From Pseudomonadota bacterium (lineage in GTDB: Bacteria > Pseudomonadota > Alphaproteobacteria > Kiloniellales > J153): DNA of 14,450 nt. Shown here piece after piece: positions 11,873-14,450 of this stretch. The translations under genes were made by a program, and so were the position numbers. The notes below the pieces were generated by a model. That model searched no databases and was not told the origin of the DNA. It worked only from the letters and a program-made list of their open reading frames with translations. Every line of letters begins with the position of its first letter. Within the stretch, counting starts at the first letter, position 1. The DNA lies in assembly GCA_022572105.1 (NCBI GenBank), contig JACZWN010000074.1, positions 1 to 14,450 of the forward strand. Reading direction: 5' to 3'.

Positions 11873-11902
11873 CCACCAAGTCGTTCTCGCGGATCGCCTT
11901 CA
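11833..11902 (-). pseudogene. Second livM-like fragment with internal deletion
   Basis: Reading on the minus strand from 11902, one frame gives LKAIREND, a conserved internal motif of LivM permeases (GRxLxAIRENE, roughly mid-protein). About 10 bases later another frame gives the permease C-terminus RGLMPEERFRME and TAG. Between the two motifs a normal LivM has over 100 residues, so this copy seems to have lost that piece and changed frame at a GGCCGCGGCC palindrome (11865-11874). The LKAIREND match is only 8 residues; its position beside the C-terminal copy is what makes it convincing. Confidence 0.5.
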
Positions 11903-12274
11903 AGGTCGGTCCGGCTCGGGCTCGGGGTCCGCGCCCCAATAAGCGAAGGCCTGGGCGAGCTCGGCGGCGTGCGCCGCGGCCGCCGTCTCGCCACGATCGG
12001 GCCCGGCGTAGCGGCCGAGCTCGGCGAGGAGGTGGAAAAAACCGTGGCCGGGAATCCCCGGCGCGGTTTGGCTCACGGCGAGCGCGGCGAGGAGCGGACG
12101 GTCCGCGAAGTGGTCCTCGCGCATGAGCTCCTCCAGCGCCAGCGTCAGCTTGTGAATACTGTGGGGCGGCGGCACCGGCACGCGCGCGGCCAGGTCGCGG
12201 TAGGTGATGGTGCGGCGCGCGCGGGCGAGCGGGACCAGCGTTGCGCGCAGCGCCGCCGCAAAATCCGGGTCCAT
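11900..12274 (-). CDS. Hypothetical protein, 124 aa
   Basis: ATG 12274 has GGAGG 9 bases upstream; a GTG two codons earlier is too close to that site. The protein starts MDPDFAAALRATLVPLARAR and continues TITYRDLAARV and HSIHKLTLALEELMREDH, then DRPLLAALAVSQTAPGIPGH and GFFHLLAELGRYAG. It looks soluble and mostly helical, with a winged-helix-like first half; TYRDLA is reminiscent of the DNA-binding domain of alkyltransferase-like proteins, but the catalytic PCHR motif is absent. I do not assign a family. It follows pncA by about 40 bases. Its TGA sits exactly at the left edge of the livM remnant, so the natural C-terminus may have been different. Confidence 0.72.
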   Translation of the reverse strand: MDPDFAAALRATLVPLARARRTITYRDLAARVPVPPPHSIHKLTLALEELMREDHFADRPLLAALAVSQTAPGIPGHGFFHLLAELGRYAGPDRGETAAAAHAAELAQAFAYWGADPEPEPDRP

Positions 12275-12295
12275 GCGCACCAGCCTCCGAACGGA

Positions 12296-12316
12296 TCATA
12301 CCAAAGGTCGTTGATA
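12296..12316. repeat. 21-bp dispersed motif, copy 1
   Basis: TCATACCAAAGGTCGTTGATA matches 14281-14301 at 18 of 21 positions. It lies between pncA and the 124-aa gene and contains TATGAT on the minus strand. A repeat of this kind in two intergenic spots suggests a dispersed element or a binding site. Confidence 0.55.
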
Positions 12317-12958
12317 TCAGTCGCCGAGCGCGGCCGAGGCGATGAACGCGACCCCGGCCTCGGCCATGGCCTGGTTGGCCGCGGCCAGCGAGCCTTCGAG
12401 GTCGATGCCGCGGCAGGCGTCCTCGATGACCACCGCCTCGAAGCCCGCCCTGGCCGCGTCGAGCGCCGAGAAATGGACGCAGTAGTCGGTCGCCAGGCCG
12501 CAGATGAAGACCCGTGTGACGTCGCGCTCGCGCAGGTAGCCGGCGAGCCCGGTCGCGGTCGTGTGGTCGTTCTCGTAGAAGGCGGAATAGGAGTCGATCT
12601 CGGCGCGGGTGCCCTTGCGCACGATCATCTCGGCCTTGGTCGTCTCCAGATCCGGGTGGAACGCCGCGCCCGGCGTGCCTTGGACGCAGTGGTCGGGCCA
12701 CAGGGTCTGGGGGCCGTAGGCGGCCTCGACGGTCTCGAAGGGCGCATGGCCCGGGTGCGTCGAGGCGAAGGACTGGTGTCCGGGCGGGTGCCAGTCCTGG
12801 GTCAGGACGACGTGCGCGAAACCGGGCTGGATGCGGTTGATGACCGGCACCACCGCATCGCCCTCGGGTACGCCGAGCGCGCCCCCGGGGCAGAAGTCGT
12901 TCTGCACGTCGACCACCAGGAGCAGGTCGCGCTCGCCCGGGATGATGTCCGCCGCCAT
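12317..12958 (-). CDS. pncA: Nicotinamidase
   Basis: A 213-aa isochorismatase-fold amidase that converts nicotinamide to nicotinate for NAD salvage. The catalytic triad is visible as Asp17 (VVDVQNDF), Lys115 (IVRKGTRAEIDSYS) and Cys160 (ATDYCVHF). The metal ligands are Asp55 and His57 (TQDWHPPGH) and probably His90 (LWPDHCVQGT). ATG 12958 has AAGGAGG about 12 bases upstream, slightly distant but strong. It follows the YgiD-like gene by 40 bases on the same strand, probably in one operon. The sirtuin at 7922 releases nicotinamide, the substrate of this enzyme, but the two are 3.6 kb apart and on opposite strands. Confidence 0.94.
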   Translation of the reverse strand: MAADIIPGERDLLLVVDVQNDFCPGGALGVPEGDAVVPVINRIQPGFAHVVLTQDWHPPGHQSFASTHPGHAPFETVEAAYGPQTLWPDHCVQGTPGAAFHPDLETTKAEMIVRKGTRAEIDSYSAFYENDHTTATGLAGYLRERDVTRVFICGLATDYCVHFSALDAARAGFEAVVIEDACRGIDLEGSLAAANQAMAEAGVAFIASAALGD

Positions 12959-12998
12959 GGCCGGATCGTGCCTCCTTCCGCGCTCACTCGGCCCGCGC

Positions 12999-13790
12999 TC
13001 ACTCGGCGACGCCGAAGGCGTAGATCGCCATGGACAGGCTGCCGTAAGAGAAGCCGCGGTGCAAGACGGCGTTTCGGCCATCCGCGCCGCCGGCGCCCAT
13101 GGCCACGGGCAGCGGCAGGTAGTGCTCCTCGCTCGGATGGGCAAGCGCCGCAAGGGGCGCCTCGGCCCGGTAGTTCACGATCGCTTGGGCATCGCCTGCG
13201 GTCACCGCGGCGGCCAGCCAGTCGTCGAAGGCAAGCGCCCATTCGGGCGTCGCCTCCGGGTCGGCGCGCCACTGATCGAGGTTGTGGATCGCGGTGCCGC
13301 TGGCGACGATCAGCACGCCCTCGGCGCGCAGCGGCGCCAGCGCCCGGCCGAGGTTCAGGTGCGCGGCCGGGTCCGCATCCGCCTGCAAGGACAGTTGCGT
13401 CACCGGCACGTCGGCCTCGGGGTACATGAGCATGAGCGGCTCCCAGGCGCCGTGGTCGAGGCCGCGGTCGGGCGTCCGTGCGCAGTCGATCCCGGCTTCC
13501 TTCAGGAGCTCGGCGGTCCGGTGCGCCAGCTCCGGCGCGCCCGGCGCCGGATAGGCGAGCTCGTAGAGCGCCCGGTCGAAGCCGTAGAAGTCGTGAATGG
13601 TCTCGGGCCGCTCGGCCAGGCTCACGGTCGGGACCTCGGCGAGCCAGTGGGCCGAGACGCAGAGGATCGCCCGCGGGCGCGGCAGCTCGCGCCCGATCCG
13701 GGCCAGCGCCCCACACACCGGGATGTCGTCCAGGACCATGGTGGGCGGGCCGTGGGACACGAACAGGCTGGGCAGCGGCGGAACGGTCAT
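12999..13790 (-). CDS. ygiD: DODA-type extradiol ring-cleavage dioxygenase, YgiD family
   Basis: A 263-aa class III (LigB-type) dioxygenase. YgiD of E. coli cleaves DOPA at the 4,5 position in vitro; its natural substrate is uncertain. Metal histidines are visible as His13 (VSHGPP), His48 (VSAHW), His169 (GTAIHNLDQW) and His223 (HPSEEHYLPL), and His113 (LDHGAW) is the probable acid/base. ATG 13790 starts at the family N-terminus (PSLFVSHGPP soon follows); the ribosome site is weak. It is first in a minus-strand set with pncA and the 124-aa gene. A strong terminator at 13888-13920 isolates it from the small membrane-protein gene upstream. Confidence 0.9.
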   Translation of the reverse strand: MTVPPLPSLFVSHGPPTMVLDDIPVCGALARIGRELPRPRAILCVSAHWLAEVPTVSLAERPETIHDFYGFDRALYELAYPAPGAPELAHRTAELLKEAGIDCARTPDRGLDHGAWEPLMLMYPEADVPVTQLSLQADADPAAHLNLGRALAPLRAEGVLIVASGTAIHNLDQWRADPEATPEWALAFDDWLAAAVTAGDAQAIVNYRAEAPLAALAHPSEEHYLPLPVAMGAGGADGRNAVLHRGFSYGSLSMAIYAFGVAE

Positions 13791-13887
13791 GGCGTGGAGC
13801 GGGTCCCTTACGATTGTGCTTACGACGACTGCGCTCGCGCCGGATTGCGCGGTAATCCGGCCTCGGCCGGGCCTTCGCCGGGGGCGC

Positions 13888-13920
13888 AAAAAAAGCGTGG
13901 CCTCTTTTCAGGGGCCACGC
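13888..13920 (-). terminator. Intrinsic terminator of the small membrane-protein gene
   Basis: Perfect 8-bp arms GCGTGGCC (13895-13902) and GGCCACGC (13913-13920) with a 10-base loop, followed on the minus strand by seven T (plus 13888-13894, all A). This is a canonical rho-independent terminator for leftward transcription and lies about 70 bases after the 38-aa gene. Confidence 0.9.
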
Positions 13921-13988
13921 AAGTAACAGGGAGGGGGCGCGGATCGCTGGGGGGTCGGTCGCGATCCGCGCCTCGGCGGAGATCGGGC

Positions 13989-14105
13989 TCAAAAACCGGT
14001 GATGAAAGGTGAGGCCAGGATCAGGACGAACGGCGCCGCGATCATCAGACCGACCAAAACGGCCGCGCAGTCCATCGTGAAGATCGTGCTCTTTCGCCAG
14101 GACAT
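13989..14105 (-). CDS. 38-aa single-pass membrane protein
   Basis: ATG 14105 to TGA 13989 on the minus strand. The ribosome site GGAGAGGG lies 4-5 bases before the ATG. The peptide begins MSWRKSTIFTMDCAAVLVGL and continues MIAAPFVLILASPFITGF: a short basic head, then one hydrophobic segment of about 20 residues (roughly 14-33), then a short tail, so an N-in single-pass inner membrane protein is predicted. It has its own canonical terminator downstream and a CRP-like palindrome about 80 bases upstream, which together make it a strong small-gene candidate despite its size. I do not recognise the family; it is unlike CydX. Small proteins of this type often modulate a membrane complex. Confidence 0.75.
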   Translation of the reverse strand: MSWRKSTIFTMDCAAVLVGLMIAAPFVLILASPFITGF

Positions 14106-14182
14106 GGTTCCCTCTCCATTCGTTGAGGGGCTTAGCCCTCGTTCGTCCTGTATTGAACATGGGCCGCTATCGGGCGCAGCGA

Positions 14183-14198
14183 AGTGACGACCGTCACA
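14183..14198. promoter_or_regulatory. CRP/FNR-superfamily-like palindrome
   Basis: On the minus strand TGTGACGGTCGTCACT matches the CRP consensus TGTGA-N6-TCACA at all but the last base. Its centre is about 85 bases upstream of the 38-aa gene. If it acts at -41.5 the start site would be near 14149, but the hexamer there (CATGTT) is a poor -10. The regulator and the direction are uncertain. Confidence 0.5.
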
Positions 14199-14280
14199 AA
14201 AAGGTCGAATTTTTCGAAAAAACCGGCCGAATTACGGGTTTTGGGGCTTGCCGGCCCGGCGGCCTCACCCAGCGGCGGGC

Positions 14281-14301
14281 TCATACCAAGGAGCGTTGAT
14301 A
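14281..14301. repeat. 21-bp dispersed motif, copy 2
   Basis: TCATACCAAGGAGCGTTGATA, 18 of 21 identical to 12296-12316. Here the motif contains AAGGAG at ribosome-site distance from ATG 14302. A partial ATACCAA also occurs at 5030-5036, right at the dehydratase stop. Confidence 0.55.
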
Positions 14302-14450
14302 ATGACCCATAGAGATCGGGCAGGCGATCGGACGGGCCACCGGGCGGGTAGCAGGGAAGCCGCGGGCGATGCGGGGCATCGTCAAGGCTTGCCGACGCCC
14401 TCCGGCGGTTCGCCCGCCCGACCGGAACGGCGGTTTCCCAAGGCTTTCGG
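14302..14450 (+). CDS. Possible 5' end of a gene running off the window
   Basis: ATG 14302 has AAGGAG 8 bases upstream, and the frame stays open for 49 codons to the edge, beginning MTHRDRAGDRTGHRAGSREA. The composition is Arg/Gly/His-rich, with AGA and AGG codons unusual for this genome, and no motif is recognised. The apparent ribosome site lies inside the dispersed 21-bp motif, so it may be coincidental. Low confidence. Confidence 0.3.
   Translation, partial: MTHRDRAGDRTGHRAGSREAAGDAGHRQGLPTPSGGSPARPERRFPKAF

Noticed and set aside
12981..13007. Duplicated CGCTCACTCGGC around the ygiD stop
   Set aside because: A short local duplication that repeats the stop codon region; no functional signal.
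11288..13429. A 713-codon plus-strand frame
   Set aside because: It crosses hicAB, the 124-aa gene, pncA and ygiD in antisense. Its length reflects GC bias only.
14382..14450. Minus-strand frame entering from the right edge and ending at 14382
   Set aside because: Only 22 codons are visible and no family motif is present; it cannot be told from chance.
1..14450. CRISPR arrays, tRNAs, rRNA, insertion sequences, integrases
   Set aside because: No regularly spaced repeats, cloverleaf candidates or transposase/integrase motifs were seen by eye. A tRNAscan and ISfinder search would be decisive.

Overview
This is a GC-rich stretch with strong GC bias at third codon positions. Most genes read best as alphaproteobacterial, probably Rhodospirillales-like; that placement is an inference from protein style, not from a marker gene. 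I see no rRNA, tRNA, CRISPR array, transposase or integrase. Coding is dense and mostly on the minus strand. Nearly every long plus-strand frame opposite a minus-strand gene is a GC shadow.

Layout. (1) 1-1219, minus: an orphan ParA-type ATPase followed, through an ATGA stop/start overlap, by a Pro/Ala/Glu-rich protein that runs off the left edge. (2) 1470-3893, minus: arsC (arsenate reductase), a D-arginine-dehydrogenase-like flavoenzyme, a decayed DUF488 fragment and tadA. (3) 4073-5029, plus: a fold-type II serine/threonine dehydratase. (4) 5074-5333, plus: a perfect FNR/FixK box at class II spacing, then about 200 non-coding bases with strong hairpins and an intrinsic terminator, which I read as a candidate anaerobic small RNA. 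(5) 5378-6361: a 67-aa orphan protein (minus) and a lipoprotein cupredoxin (plus). (6) 6559-7700, minus: a short Tat-signal-like ORF, an AhpD-like protein, a 20-codon maleate-isomerase stub and a cyclophilin-like protein. (7) 7922-8683, plus: a sirtuin. (8) 8722-9586, minus: a DUF1778/GNAT toxin-antitoxin pair (TacA/TacT type). (9) 9791-10714, minus: a class IV aminotransferase. (10) 10876-11872: a hicAB toxin-antitoxin module between two identical 43-bp copies of the 3' end of a livM-like permease gene. (11) 11900-13790, minus: a YgiD-type dioxygenase, nicotinamidase and an unknown 124-aa protein. (12) 13888-14198, minus: a 38-aa single-pass membrane protein with its own terminator and a CRP-like palindrome upstream. 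(13) A possible gene start on the plus strand at the right edge.

Two themes stand out. The first is gene debris: fragments of livM (two), DUF488, maleate isomerase and possibly a Tat-exported protein, with two toxin-antitoxin modules among them, as expected of an accessory region shaped by insertion and deletion. The second is small or non-coding elements that ordinary ORF calling misses: the FNR-promoter transcript, the 38-aa membrane protein, and the partial disordered partner of ParA. The enzymes are mostly single-step housekeeping or amino-acid/NAD metabolism (TadA, dehydratase, DauA-like, aminotransferase, PncA, Sir2) and do not form one obvious pathway.
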